From Micromonospora sp. CCTCC AA 2012012 (GTDB lineage Bacteria > Actinomycetota > Actinomycetes > Mycobacteriales > Micromonosporaceae): 64,000 nucleotides of DNA. Under the pieces are notes generated by a model. That model was not told where the DNA came from. It saw only the letters and a program-made list of their open reading frames with translations, and did not search any database. Both the position numbers and the translations under genes were made by a program. The stretch is from the NCBI RefSeq assembly GCF_040499845.1, contig NZ_CP159342.1, forward strand, positions 4,712,001-4,776,000, read 5' to 3'. Numbering within the stretch: position 1 is the first letter of the stretch; each line of letters begins with the position of its first letter. Below, in pieces: positions 24,860 to 33,823 of the stretch.

Positions 24860-26808
24860 GGGACTCGGGATGCCACGCTGAGGCCGGACGTGGCGCCGTT
24901 GACACGGCATTGCCGCGCTTGGCCCTGGCGGGCAGCCCGAACGCCGGTAAGACGAGCATCTTCAACGCTCTGACCGGTCTGCACGCCAAGACGGGCAACT
25001 ACCCCGGTGTGACGGTGTCCCGATTCGTCGGCACCATGCAAGCGGGTGAACGGCGGTACCTGATCGAGGACCTGCCGGGCACCTACAGCCTCGACCCGAT
25101 CAGCCCCGACGAGCAGATCATGGTCGACGTGCTCGACGGCCGTCTCGACGGTGAGGCACCACCGGACGCGCTGCTCGTCGTGGTGGACGCCACCACGCTG
25201 CGCCGCTCGCTGCGGTTCGTCGCCCAGGTGCTGCGCCGCGGCCTGCCCACCTGCCTGGTGGTGACCTTCACCGACGAGATGACCGTACGGCAGGGCCGGC
25301 TGGACCTGCCGGCGTTGCAGCAGGCGCTGGGCGTGCCGGTGGTGCGGGTGCTCGGCAACCGTGGGCAGGGCATCGGCCAGCTCCGCGACCAGATCGAGCG
25401 GTGGCCGACGTGGTCGGCACCGGCCATTCCGCCGCCGGACGACCCGGCCGAAGCGGACGCGTGGGCGGAGTCGGTGCTGAGCTACGCCGGCTACCGGGCC
25501 CCGGGCCGGCACCGCATCACCCAGCGCGTCGACGCGGTGTTGCTGCACCCGCTGTGGGGCACCATCGTGTTCCTCGCCGTGATGGTGCTGTTCTTCCAGA
25601 CCGTGTTCACCCTGGCCGCACCCCTGCAGGGCTACGTGGAGTCGTTCTTCGGGTGGCTGTCCGGGCTGGTGGCCACCCACGTCGGCAACCCGTGGCTGGC
25701 CGGTCTGCTCGGCGACGCGGTCATCGGCGGCATCGGCGCGGTGCTCGTCTTCGTACCGCAGATCATGCTGCTGTTCCTGCTGATCTCCCTGCTCGAAGGC
25801 GTCGGCTACATGTCCCGCGCCGCCTTCCTGATGGACCGGGTGATGGCCCGCGCCGGCCTGGAAGGCCGCGCGTTCGTGGCCCTGCTGTCGTCCTTCGCCT
25901 GCGCAATCCCGGGCATCATGGCCACCCGCACCCTGCCGTCGGCCAAGGACCGCCTGGCCACCATGATGGCGGCGCCGCTGATGACCTGCTCCGCGCGGCT
26001 GCCGGTGTACGTGCTGCTGATCGGCCTGCTCGTCGACCCGGCCGCCCGGTGGGGGCCGTTCGGCGCGCAGGGCCTGGTCATGTTCGGCATGTACCTGCTC
26101 GGCGCGGTCTCGGCCATGACCGCCGCCTGGGTGTTCAAGAAACTCGGCGACCGCACCGGCCCGCTGCTGCCGTTCTACATGGAGATGCCCCCGTACCGGA
26201 TCCCCTCGGCCCGCTCGGTGCTGATCGCGGTCGGTGACTCGGCGAAGTCGTTCCTGCGCAAGTGCACCACCATCATCGCGGTCACCACCGTCAGCCTGTG
26301 GCTGCTGCTGAACCTGCCCCTGCACTCGACCGCCGACCTGCGCGCCCACGGCGTCGACCCGGGCAACGACACTGCGGTTTCCGCCTACGTCGCCGACCAC
26401 AGCTACGCCGCCGGCCTGGGCCATCTCGTCGCGCCGGTCTTCGACCCGCTCGGCTTCGACTGGCGGATCAACATCGGCGTGCTGTCGGCACAGTCGGCGC
26501 GGGAGACGTTCGTCGCCACCCTCGGCCAGGTCGTCGCCGCGGAGAACCCCGACGAACCGTCGAAGGCGCTCCAGGCGATGACCTACACCGACGGGCCGCA
26601 CGCCGGGCAGCCGCTGTTCACCGCGCCGACCATCGCGGCGCTGCTGGTCTACTTCGCCTTCGCGTTGCAGTGCATGGCCACCGTCGGCATCATCCGCCGG
26701 GAAACCGGCGGCTGGAAGTGGCCCCTGATCGCGTTCGGCTACCTGACCGCGCTGGCCTGGATCATGGCCTACGCCGCCAGGACCATCACGGCGCTGCTGA
26801 CGGGATGA
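24856..26808 (+). CDS. feoB: Ferrous iron transporter FeoB
   Basis: A 650-residue protein beginning at the GTG that overlaps the feoA stop. The N-terminal G domain has G1 GSPNAGKTS (residues 26-34), G2 GNYPGVTVS, G3 DLPGTYSL, and at the G4 position TFTDE, where most FeoB proteins read NMxD. A GDI-like helical segment follows, then the membrane part with two Gate motifs. In the first, CAIPGIMATRTL carries the conserved Cys. In the second, AQSARETFVATLGQV follows the FDPLGFDWR segment. It imports Fe2+ across the inner membrane. Regulation by the iron box at 24522 is predicted. The NifU-like gene follows by 4 bp. Confidence 0.95.
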   Translation: MRDSGCHAEAGRGAVDTALPRLALAGSPNAGKTSIFNALTGLHAKTGNYPGVTVSRFVGTMQAGERRYLIEDLPGTYSLDPISPDEQIMVDVLDGRLDGEAPPDALLVVVDATTLRRSLRFVAQVLRRGLPTCLVVTFTDEMTVRQGRLDLPALQQALGVPVVRVLGNRGQGIGQLRDQIERWPTWSAPAIPPPDDPAEADAWAESVLSYAGYRAPGRHRITQRVDAVLLHPLWGTIVFLAVMVLFFQTVFTLAAPLQGYVESFFGWLSGLVATHVGNPWLAGLLGDAVIGGIGAVLVFVPQIMLLFLLISLLEGVGYMSRAAFLMDRVMARAGLEGRAFVALLSSFACAIPGIMATRTLPSAKDRLATMMAAPLMTCSARLPVYVLLIGLLVDPAARWGPFGAQGLVMFGMYLLGAVSAMTAAWVFKKLGDRTGPLLPFYMEMPPYRIPSARSVLIAVGDSAKSFLRKCTTIIAVTTVSLWLLLNLPLHSTADLRAHGVDPGNDTAVSAYVADHSYAAGLGHLVAPVFDPLGFDWRINIGVLSAQSARETFVATLGQVVAAENPDEPSKALQAMTYTDGPHAGQPLFTAPTIAALLVYFAFALQCMATVGIIRRETGGWKWPLIAFGYLTALAWIMAYAARTITALLTG

Positions 26809-26812
26809 CGCC

Positions 26813-27343
26813 ATGATTCCCATCCATCCCCAACCGGTCCCGGGTTATGCCGAGCAACTGCGCTGGATGACTCCGGCCGGGGTGCTGCCCTTCACCGGCG
26901 TCGCCGCCAACCTGCCCGCTTCGCTCGCCGCCCTGCGCGACGACGGCACCCTCGCCCAGGTCCGCGTCGAACCCGCCGCGATCGTCACCACGCTGCACCC
27001 GGGCCGGCAGTGGTCCCGCGACGGCGCCCGCGTCCGTACGGCTCTGCACGCCGCTCTCGCCGACCCGGCCGGCTGGGCCCCGGCGAACTCCTCCGGCGAG
27101 CCGGACGACGGGCCACTGCGGGACGCCGCCCAGCAGCTGCTCAACGGGCCCGTCGGCGACCTCGCCCGCTCCCACGGCGGGCACATCGAGCTCGTCGACG
27201 TCCGCGACGGCACCGTCACCGTCACGCTCGCCGGCGCCTGCCACGGCTGCCCCGCCGCCCGCACCACCCTCCGCCAGGGGTTGGAGGAACAGCTTCGCAG
27301 GCACCACCCGAATGTGCACGCCGTCACCGCTGCCCGCCGCTGA
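26813..27343 (+). CDS. NifU C-terminal-domain protein
   Basis: A 176-residue protein, 4 nt after feoB and so in the same operon. Residues about 105-170 form a NifU C-terminal domain: GPVGDLARSHGGHIELVDV followed by the cluster-binding CHGC at C143 and C146. The N-terminal 100 residues resemble no domain I can name. NifU-type domains hold or deliver Fe-S clusters. Its place behind feoAB suggests use of newly imported iron, or a role like FeoC, the third component of many feo operons, which is otherwise missing here. That role is inference. Confidence 0.8.
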   Translation: MIPIHPQPVPGYAEQLRWMTPAGVLPFTGVAANLPASLAALRDDGTLAQVRVEPAAIVTTLHPGRQWSRDGARVRTALHAALADPAGWAPANSSGEPDDGPLRDAAQQLLNGPVGDLARSHGGHIELVDVRDGTVTVTLAGACHGCPAARTTLRQGLEEQLRRHHPNVHAVTAARR

Positions 27344-27450
27344 CACGAGCCGCGTTTCCGGTGCTGGGCGACGGACGAACACGATCGGCTCAGGTCACCA
27401 TGCATCGATCGCGACCAACCCGCTCAGCGCCTGGCGCGTGGGCCCTTGGT

Positions 27451-27469
27451 GTGACCTGATCCCGGTCAC
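27451..27469. terminator. Weak hairpin between convergent genes
   Basis: GTGACC (27451-27456), seven bases, GGTCAC (27464-27469). It lies between the end of the NifU-like gene and the stop codon of the ABC permease, overlapping that stop. Six base pairs make only a weak terminator. Confidence 0.3.
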
Positions 27470-28263
27470 GCTGCCGGGTCACGACGCCACAGGATGACTC
27501 CGCAGCATGCGACGGACACGGCGATGGTGGCGAGCTGGTTGACTGTTCCGACGAACATGCCGGTGGCGCCGGCCGGGTCGAACAGGCCGACCCAGTTCTG
27601 CCAGTAGTGGGTCGGCAGAACCACGGCGAGCGGGTGCAGCACACGCTGACCGTTCAGGATGCTGGCGACCACGACGAGGGCGACCGCGCCGGCGAGGGCT
27701 TCCGCACCGCGGGGCAGCAGCAGCCCGAGGGTGAAGGCGAGGGCGGCCATGGCGAGCATGCACAGCGCCAGGTAGCCGACGGCGAGCAGCGTACGCCCGA
27801 TCGCGGTGGCGGTGGTGAGGTCGGCGGCGCCGAGGATGTGGAACGGGTGCCAGCCGAAGATGACCAGCCCGGCGACGAGGCCCGTGGCTACCACGCACAG
27901 GACGGCGGCGAACGTCGCGACGGCAGTGGCCGCGAGCTTGGCCGCCAGCAGCCGGGCGCGGGTGACCGGGGCGACGTAGAGGTAGCGCCGGACGCCCCAG
28001 TCACGGTCGGCCGAGGCGATCGTGGTGGCCAGGAGCGCGACGACGATCGGCAGCAGCAGCGGGCCGATGAATTGGAGGCTGGCCATGGTGTGGTTGAGGG
28101 CGGAGTACGGGGAGGCCCCGAAGAGGCCGCTCTCGGCACCGTTACGGTGCCCAGCCGAGGGTGCCAGCGCCAGGCCGGCGGCGACGGGTGCGCCGGCCAG
28201 GCAAGCCAACGCGATGAGAGTGCGCAGTCGCATCAGTTGGGTGGTGAGCTCAAAACGCAGCAC
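27466..28263 (-). CDS. ABC-2-type transporter permease
   Basis: A 265-residue membrane protein with six predicted helices, starting at a GTG 14 nt inside the end of the ATPase gene. The N-terminus (FELTTQLMRLRTLIALACLAG) and the SADRDWGVRRYLYVAPVTRARLLAAKL loop after helix 2 are typical of ABC-2 exporters. It should form the membrane channel for the ATPase at 28250-28987. The substrate is unknown. The operon continues from a PadR regulator and a membrane protein upstream on the same strand. Confidence 0.85.
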   Translation of the reverse strand: MLRFELTTQLMRLRTLIALACLAGAPVAAGLALAPSAGHRNGAESGLFGASPYSALNHTMASLQFIGPLLLPIVVALLATTIASADRDWGVRRYLYVAPVTRARLLAAKLAATAVATFAAVLCVVATGLVAGLVIFGWHPFHILGAADLTTATAIGRTLLAVGYLALCMLAMAALAFTLGLLLPRGAEALAGAVALVVVASILNGQRVLHPLAVVLPTHYWQNWVGLFDPAGATGMFVGTVNQLATIAVSVACCGVILWRRDPAA

Positions 28264-28987
28264 GGTCGGGTCCTTCGGTCATGTTGAGATAAGCGTCCTC
28301 CAGCGATGCGTGGGCGCCGAGCAGGTTCTCCAGCGAGCCGGACGAGACCAGTCGGCCGTGGTTCATCACCACGAGGTGGCTGGCCAACAGCTGCACCTCG
28401 GCCAGCTGGTGGCTGGAGATGAGGATCGTGACGCCCGACTCGGCGCGCGCGGCCAGATGGTGCCGCAGCGCCCGGACCTCCGCCGGATCGAGGCCGTTGG
28501 CGGGCTCGTCGAGGATCAGCACGTCGGGTCGGCGCATCACGGCGTGGGCGAGCATGAGCCGCTGGCGCATACCCATCGAGTAGCCCTTGACCTTACGGTC
28601 GACCGCGGGGCCGAGACCGGCGAGGTCGAGCGCGTCGGCCAGGCCCGGTGGGGGCCAGTCGCGCCGTGCGGCCGCCCACAGCAGGCGCAGGTTGGCCATG
28701 CCGGTCAGGTGCGGAACGAATGCGGGCCCGTCAATCAGGACTCCCACTCGGTGCAGGACTGGGGCGCCGAGGTGCACCGGCGTGTCGGCGATGCGCACGG
28801 TACCGCCGTCCGGCGCGGTAAGCCCAACCAGCATCCGCATGGTGGTGGTCTTGCCGGCACCGTTGGGCCCGAGCAGCGCGCAGGTCTGGCCCGGCTCCAC
28901 GGCAAAGGTGAGCTGATCGACTGCGTGCTGGCGGCCGTAGCGTTTCGAGACGGCCTCGACCCGGATCGTAGCAGGATGCGCGGACAT
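28250..28987 (-). CDS. ABC transporter ATP-binding protein
   Basis: A 245-residue ATPase with Walker A GPNGAGKTTTMRM, signature YSMGMRQRL (a degenerate LSGGQ), Walker B VLILDEPANGLDP and the switch His in SSHQLAEV. This set is typical of the CcmA/NatA-type ATPases that power ABC-2 permeases for drugs, antimicrobial peptides or lipids. It overlaps the permease gene by 14 bp. The gene at 29060 is 72 bp upstream on the same strand. Regulation by the PadR protein at 29902 is likely. Confidence 0.93.
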   Translation of the reverse strand: MSAHPATIRVEAVSKRYGRQHAVDQLTFAVEPGQTCALLGPNGAGKTTTMRMLVGLTAPDGGTVRIADTPVHLGAPVLHRVGVLIDGPAFVPHLTGMANLRLLWAAARRDWPPPGLADALDLAGLGPAVDRKVKGYSMGMRQRLMLAHAVMRRPDVLILDEPANGLDPAEVRALRHHLAARAESGVTILISSHQLAEVQLLASHLVVMNHGRLVSSGSLENLLGAHASLEDAYLNMTEGPDRAAF

Positions 28988-29059
28988 GTGGCATCGCCCT
29001 TTCTCGGTGGGTCACCGGAAGGTCAGATCAGTGGAGTTCAAGCAGTGGGCGGCGCGGGG

Positions 29060-29905
29060 TCAACGCCTGGCGGCCAGTTCCCGCCGGCTGGCGAGCACGG
29101 CCAACGCGGTCGCGGCGGCGAACGCCACTACGGCGACGACCCAACTGGGCGCGAACGGTGTGGCCACGAGTCCGTGGTGGCGGTTCCACCCGGCGGGTTC
29201 ACTTGCGCGTACCTGCACCCCCCAGATCAGGGCTGCGACAGTAGTGATGCCCATCCCCGCCGCCGCACTCATCATCGCCACCGGCCGCAGCCGCGCGAAG
29301 CGCCCGATCGAAGCTGCAACCGGCGCGCGACGCAGGGCCGCGGCTACGGCCCAGGCGGTCGAGAACACCACCGCGATCCCGGTCGAGGCGATCAGCGCGA
29401 ACGCGGTCACGTTCGCCACCGAATGCACCTCGTGGCCCGAGGAGAGGGCCATTGCCAAGCGGGCCATGCCGTACCAGACGACCGCACCGATCACCGGAAC
29501 GGCTGCGTACTTGCCGGCACTCGTATCGCGACGGCGCAGCAGTGTGATCACGCTCGGGGTCGCCGCAGCCGTCGACGAGAGCAGGGTCGCCGCCGCTGCA
29601 GCCACGAGCAGTGCGTACCCGCCACCGGCTCGGTCGGTGACGTCCTCGGCGAGCTTGGCGAACCCGATGCCGGCCAGGGTGAACAGACCGGCCGCCCACA
29701 CCAGCACGGTTATCGGTGATTGAGTGTCCATCAGCGCACCTCCATACGCGCGGACCGCGCCGCGCAACGAGTCGAGGACGAGCAGCGGACGACGGTGCAC
29801 GCGCAGATCGCACAGCAGCTGTGCGTACTCCTCGCCGTAACGGCGGCGCCAGCGTGCCGGATAGCAGGCCACCAACGCCCGCACCAGCCGCGGGTCGGCG
29901 TTCAC
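29060..29905 (-). CDS. Membrane protein of unknown function in a PadR/ABC operon
   Basis: A 281-residue protein starting at a GTG that overlaps the PadR stop (GTGA). The first 45 residues (RALVACYPARWRRRYGEEYAQLL) are the cytoplasmic YPxxWRxRYGEE motif seen in many actinobacterial membrane proteins that follow PadR regulators. Residues 60-280 hold five to six hydrophobic helices. The transported or sensed molecule is unknown. Coupling with PadR and the ABC genes suggests it works with the exporter or in its regulation. Confidence 0.8.
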   Translation of the reverse strand: MNADPRLVRALVACYPARWRRRYGEEYAQLLCDLRVHRRPLLVLDSLRGAVRAYGGALMDTQSPITVLVWAAGLFTLAGIGFAKLAEDVTDRAGGGYALLVAAAAATLLSSTAAATPSVITLLRRRDTSAGKYAAVPVIGAVVWYGMARLAMALSSGHEVHSVANVTAFALIASTGIAVVFSTAWAVAAALRRAPVAASIGRFARLRPVAMMSAAAGMGITTVAALIWGVQVRASEPAGWNRHHGLVATPFAPSWVVAVVAFAAATALAVLASRRELAARR

Positions 29906-30216
29906 GCCAGCCCCAGCCGCAGACGGCCAAGGCTCAACGCAGCCAGTCGCTGCATCCGCGTCGCCTGCGCGGACAACTCGGCCACGCCGGCAGCGGTCAA
30001 CCGGTACGGCCGACGACGCCCTTCGGCCGGCAGCCCCTCAATCAGGCCTCGCTCCTCCAGACGCGCGAGCGCCGCGTACAGCGTGCCTGGGCCCAGCGTC
30101 ACGCCGACCTGCTCAGCGATGTCAGCCGTGATGGCATAGCCGTGCTTCACGCCATCAGCGAGGCTCGCCAGCACCAGCAGCCCCGGCTCCGCCCACCGAC
30201 CAAGATCCTCAGCCAC
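29902..30216 (-). CDS. PadR-family transcriptional regulator
   Basis: A 104-residue winged-helix protein with a GTG start and a strong upstream AGGAGCGGAG. It has the PadR pattern LLVLASLADGVKHGYAITADIAEQVGVTLGPGTLYAALARLEERGLIEGL. The C-terminal helix for dimerisation is short. It leads an operon with a membrane protein and an ABC exporter, which it probably represses until a ligand binds. A CGTTATAACG palindrome lies at its promoter. Confidence 0.9.
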   Translation of the reverse strand: MAEDLGRWAEPGLLVLASLADGVKHGYAITADIAEQVGVTLGPGTLYAALARLEERGLIEGLPAEGRRRPYRLTAAGVAELSAQATRMQRLAALSLGRLRLGLA

Positions 30217-30232
30217 CCACTACTCCGCTCCT

Positions 30233-30242
30233 CGTTATAACG
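30233..30242. promoter_or_regulatory. Palindrome overlapping the PadR promoter
   Basis: CGTTATAACG is a perfect 10-bp palindrome 17 nt upstream of the PadR start; its centre TTATAA could itself be a -10 box. A partial second copy (CATAACG) follows at about 30265. PadR proteins commonly bind their own promoter at such AT-centred palindromes. The assignment is inference. Confidence 0.4.
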
Positions 30243-30474
30243 TCCAACGTACTACGCCAGACGACATAACGCCACCCGACCTGAGCCAGTCAGCAGACAG
30301 GCGGGCACGGTCAAGCCCGCTCCCTGGCTGACCAGGCGCTGAGGTCGACCAGCAGGTCACAAGGTCGATCATCATGGTCGGATCTTGGGTGTTGAGCAGA
30401 ACCCCGCGAGCGTCGGCGCCGGCAATCGCTGATGACGGCGGCAACGTGGGCCTGGGTGGAGGCGTCGAGCTGAG
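30243..30474. other. Intergenic upstream of a pseudogene
   Basis: No intact gene. Open frames on either strand lack ribosome sites. The first part of the decayed gene that becomes readable at about 30475 may lie here, beyond recognition. Confidence 0.3.
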
Positions 30475-30940
30475 TCGGGCCCAATCGCCACAGCCATCCC
30501 ACCGGTCTTCGCCGCCTTCGCCACCACGCATCAGGCCGACGACGTCACCGCCGCCGCCTAGAAGCACGCCCTGATTGAGGACCTGGTCGCGCACGCCCCC
30601 GACCAGCCGTGGTGGCTGGCCTACCTCCACACCGGCGCCTCCGGCGTCGTCTTCCCCACCCCCGGGGATGTTCCTCTACTGGCGCTGCCCGTACGTGCTG
30701 GTCCAGGCCCGCCCCGAGCAAGCCCTCACCTGGCTCACCGATGTCACATCCGCCGTGCTACTCGCTCTGTCCTTTCCCGCCGACAGGGCATGGCTGGTCT
30801 CCGCTCTGGGACGCCACCTGGACCTGTATCGGTGGCCCGCCACCACTGACCCACACCCTCGAACGCGACACCCCCTGGCCAACGCCCGCCAGGTCCGACC
30901 TGACGAGGACGCGCTGCCGCCCGGGCTGACCCGCGAGTGA
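30475..30940 (+). pseudogene. Decayed actinobacterial hypothetical gene (stop codon and frameshifts)
   Basis: Protein-like sequence continues across three frames. It starts IPPVFAAFATTHQADD, meets an in-frame TAG at 30559, and continues EDLVAHAPDQPWWLAYLHTG. It then shifts near 30665 to LYWRCPYVLVQARPEQALTWL and FPADRAWLVS, shifts again near 30805 to LWDATWTCIGGP, and finally back to RPDEDALPPG. In order these match a common actinobacterial protein of unknown function, with PWWLGYLDTG, YVLVEAGPEQA and WTCIGG as its hallmarks. The start codon is not recognisable. One stop and at least two frameshifts show it is not functional. Confidence 0.7.
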
Positions 30941-31243
30941 CCGAAGCCCCCCTCATCGACAGGAGCTACGCCTACCGCATACCCCTATTCCGGCCCGGCC
31001 CGGATCGGACGGGCGACGAGGCGGGTGAGCTTGGCGGGCAGCCCTTGGTTTCCTCGACGAATTGCTGACTACGACGCCGTGGGCAGATGTACTTGGCGGG
31101 CGTCCGGTGCCGACGGCGAGGACTCACTGGTAAGCGGACTGGCGGTGACCTTGGTCACGCTCGCTGTCATGAGTCTGGCCAGGACCGCGGTGGAAGTGTC
31201 GGTCGGTGGGCAGAATCGCAGGTACCGCCGTGCCCACGGATCC
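30941..31243. other. Intergenic, nothing recognised
   Basis: This 303-bp stretch lies between the pseudogene and the end of the minus-strand gene at 31244. No gene, tRNA or strong inverted repeat was found. Confidence 0.3.
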
Positions 31244-31768
31244 TCAGGCAGTCACCTCTCGGAGCAAGATCCGGGTGAGCCGTGCGTACTCCCGGCTGCA
31301 CGCCCCTTCGATGCCGGCGGCATCAGCACGCCGGCCGAGTTCGGCGAGGAAGTCGTCGACCGAGGCGAACCCGGGCGGCGGCTTCAGCAGCCACAGCCGG
31401 CCCCGAGGCCGGCCGGTGATGCCCGCGTCGGCCAGCAGGGCATCGTTGTCGTTCTCGACCTCGTTGCGGGACTCCCAGCTCGCCCGCACGGTCTGCTCCC
31501 GCAGCACCTCGTACGTCTTCGGGTGCAGCTCAGTCCAGGTCTCGTAGCGGGTTGCCCGGTCCGGCACCCACGTGCGCAGTCGCGGGGGCCATACCGCCGG
31601 GAGGAAGACCAGCATGGGAGCGTCGGGGGCCACCTGCCAGCCCTGCGCGGTCAGTTCGCGTACCTCCGGCAGTTGCTCCGGTGTCAGGCCATCCGCGTCC
31701 GTGTCGGCGGCCCTGGCCCCAACGGGATCAGGCGGTTGGTCGACCCCCCAGGCATATCCGGTGTCCAT
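31244..31768 (-). CDS. Hypothetical actinobacterial protein (DUF5956-like)
   Basis: A 174-residue soluble protein without signal peptide or membrane segments. Distinct stretches are LTPEQLPEVRELTAQGWQVAPDAPMLVFLPAVWPPRLRTWV and RGRLWLLKPPPGFASVDDFLAELGRRADAAGIEGACSREYARL. The second, with its LLKPPPGF, reminds me of proteins annotated as DUF5956 in Streptomyces, but I am not sure. Function unknown. It stands alone, read toward the pseudogene, with about 150 bp separating it from the sigma-ABC operon. Confidence 0.7.
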   Translation of the reverse strand: MDTGYAWGVDQPPDPVGARAADTDADGLTPEQLPEVRELTAQGWQVAPDAPMLVFLPAVWPPRLRTWVPDRATRYETWTELHPKTYEVLREQTVRASWESRNEVENDNDALLADAGITGRPRGRLWLLKPPPGFASVDDFLAELGRRADAAGIEGACSREYARLTRILLREVTA

Positions 31769-31922
31769 TTTCGCAGCGTACGGCCGTCCCGCGCCGCCAG
31801 GGCCGACATCCGATCAGGCCAGGTCCGCAACGGGGACAGGCTGCCTTCGTACGGCGGCGAGCACCCTGGTGGTCACGTCTTAGCGGCTCAGACTCCGTGC
31901 TGACGCAAGGCCGGGTTGACGG

Positions 31923-32552
31923 TCAGCGTCTCGGACGGTAGCGGCGGCCAGTCGAGGCACGGGACCCTCGGTGCAGGTATGCGGCGGCGCCGATGACGAA
32001 GATCGTGGCAACGGCGAGCCAGGACGTTGTGGAGGTTGAGGGCTGGATCGGCCAGGTCCACGCAGCAACGGCGGTGCCGGTCTGACGCGGAGCGGCGGCG
32101 TAGACGGCGCACACGTGGCCGAAGGCGGGCAGCCATGCCAGCCGCGCGCCGAGCAGCACCGCGCCGCCGGCGACCAGTCCGATACAACCGAGAGCATTAC
32201 GCGCCAGCGCGTGCGCACCGTACGTGTCGGGTGCCCGCAGTCCGGCCACGCTGAGCGCCGTGGCGGTGACGAAGGCGGCGAGTAGGTGACCGGCTCGCCA
32301 GACTCGCCACGGCAGGGGTGTGCTGCGGTCGAGGTCCTCGTCGGCGCCGGCGAGGGTGGGGCCGAGCAGGAGTGCGGCCAGCAGCGGTGCGAGTGCGACC
32401 ATGGGGACGCGGGCGGCGGGCCCGTCGAAGTAAGGCCGGCTGGCGAGCCATGTTCCGGCGGACCAGGCCACCAGCGTGATGACGCCGACACCGGCGAGGA
32501 ACGTGGGAACGCCGCGTGCGCGCAGATGAAGCGTGAGCAGGCGGCTGGTCAC
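31923..32552 (-). CDS. Membrane protein, last gene of the sigma-ABC operon
   Basis: A 209-residue protein. Its GTG at 32552 overlaps the stop of the preceding gene (GTGA), so I reject the longer frame that starts upstream. Five to six hydrophobic helices fill nearly the whole length, with an Arg-rich C-terminal tail (HRGSRASTGRRYRPRR). No motif reveals its role. As it is tightly coupled to an ABC-2-type permease and its ATPase, it is probably a second membrane subunit of the exporter. Confidence 0.75.
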   Translation of the reverse strand: MTSRLLTLHLRARGVPTFLAGVGVITLVAWSAGTWLASRPYFDGPAARVPMVALAPLLAALLLGPTLAGADEDLDRSTPLPWRVWRAGHLLAAFVTATALSVAGLRAPDTYGAHALARNALGCIGLVAGGAVLLGARLAWLPAFGHVCAVYAAAPRQTGTAVAAWTWPIQPSTSTTSWLAVATIFVIGAAAYLHRGSRASTGRRYRPRR

Positions 32553-33823
32553 GGCTGCTCGCCGAGGCGAATCAGCGCCGAGGTGTCGCATCGGTGGGCG
32601 GCGTCGAGGTAGGCGGCGAACCAGGAACGCTGCGCCGGCTCCGGCAGTGCGCGGAGCCTGGTGAGGGGCAGGTCGTCCGGGGTGGCTGCCTCGTCGAGCA
32701 TCCAGTCGGTGGCCAGGGTGTCGGTCCGGTACACCCGCATGTCGATGCTGCGTACCCCGGATGGGTCCTCGCATCTGGTCCGGGTCACCTGCCGGAAGTC
32801 CGCCCGCAGGTTCTTGCGGCTGGCCAGGCCGCCCAGCGCGGTGGACTGGTAGTCGAGGTTGAGCCAGACCGTGCGGTCATCCCGTTCGATGGACTGGCCG
32901 GTCGGTTGGGCGGCCTGGTCGGCGGCCCGTCGGGGCGCTCCGGGTATCCCGTCGAGACGTCCCAGGATCGGCTGCACGACTGTGGTGACGTCGTCGATCA
33001 GGAACGCGTTGATCCGGGACAGGCACACCTGCGGGCCGCTGCTCGTGCACACCAACGTCACGGCGGCCGGGTCGGCCGGGAGGCGGTGGGTGCCCGGGCC
33101 GGTGGTGATCGGCACGGCGACGGCGACGGCGAGTCCGCCGGCCAGCAGGGACGCTCGCCGCTGCCGCGCGGCGGCGGCGAGCAGCAGGACCGTCAGAACC
33201 ACCAGCCAGGCTGCCTGCAACGCGGTGACCCGGCCGGGGACGCGCGAGTACACCGCCCAGCCGCCGTAGACGGGCGATAGCCACGCGCCGGGCGTGCCAT
33301 CCCAGTAGGTGACGATGGCCAGGCCCAGGTAGGTGGCGAGGCCGGCGATCGGGGCCGCCACCCGCAGCGGAACGAGCCGGCCCACGAGGACTCCGACCGC
33401 GGCAGCGGCGGCCAGGGCGATGACACCGACGGTCAGCGTCCACCACCAGCCTCCACCGGCGTACGTCGCCACCCGGGCGATCAGCACCGCCGCTCCGGCG
33501 AACGCGACCAGCAGCCCGGCGACTCCTGCCACGGTGACGGCGAGCCAGGCCACCGCCAGTGGTTGCCAGCCCGGGCGGGGGGTGGAGGCGATCAGCTCGT
33601 CGATGTCGCGCCGCCGTTCCCGCCCGGACTGCCACGCGCCAGCGGCGATCATGAGAGCGCACAGGATCAGCAGCGACATTCGCAGGTAGTTGGCGAGGCC
33701 CGCCCACCGGCCGGCCCAGTCGTCCGGATGCACGGCCAGCATCCACACCCCTGCGCCGAACATCGCCACCGCAGCAAGTGGTGCAGTACCCCGGCGTAGC
33801 TCCACCCTCAGCGCGCGCCTCAC
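32549..33823 (-). CDS. ABC-2-type permease with extracytoplasmic C-terminal domain
   Basis: A 424-residue protein starting at a GTG overlapping the ATPase stop. The N-terminal half has about six to eight hydrophobic segments and the motif SGRERRRDIDELIASTPRPGWQPLA after the second helix, a signature of ABC-2 exporters of this kind. The C-terminal 180 residues (from about 240) are soluble, with Cys pairs (VCTSSGPQVC; RC...; HRC), and probably face outward. The ATPase partner is encoded at 33820. The substrate is unknown. Confidence 0.82.
   Translation of the reverse strand: MRRALRVELRRGTAPLAAVAMFGAGVWMLAVHPDDWAGRWAGLANYLRMSLLILCALMIAAGAWQSGRERRRDIDELIASTPRPGWQPLAVAWLAVTVAGVAGLLVAFAGAAVLIARVATYAGGGWWWTLTVGVIALAAAAAVGVLVGRLVPLRVAAPIAGLATYLGLAIVTYWDGTPGAWLSPVYGGWAVYSRVPGRVTALQAAWLVVLTVLLLAAAARQRRASLLAGGLAVAVAVPITTGPGTHRLPADPAAVTLVCTSSGPQVCLSRINAFLIDDVTTVVQPILGRLDGIPGAPRRAADQAAQPTGQSIERDDRTVWLNLDYQSTALGGLASRKNLRADFRQVTRTRCEDPSGVRSIDMRVYRTDTLATDWMLDEAATPDDLPLTRLRALPEPAQRSWFAAYLDAAHRCDTSALIRLGEQP

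Noticed and set aside
30235..30630. A 131-codon minus-strand ORF
   Set aside because: No ribosome site, low-complexity Gly/Pro content, and it lies antisense to the pseudogene, whose reading is better supported.
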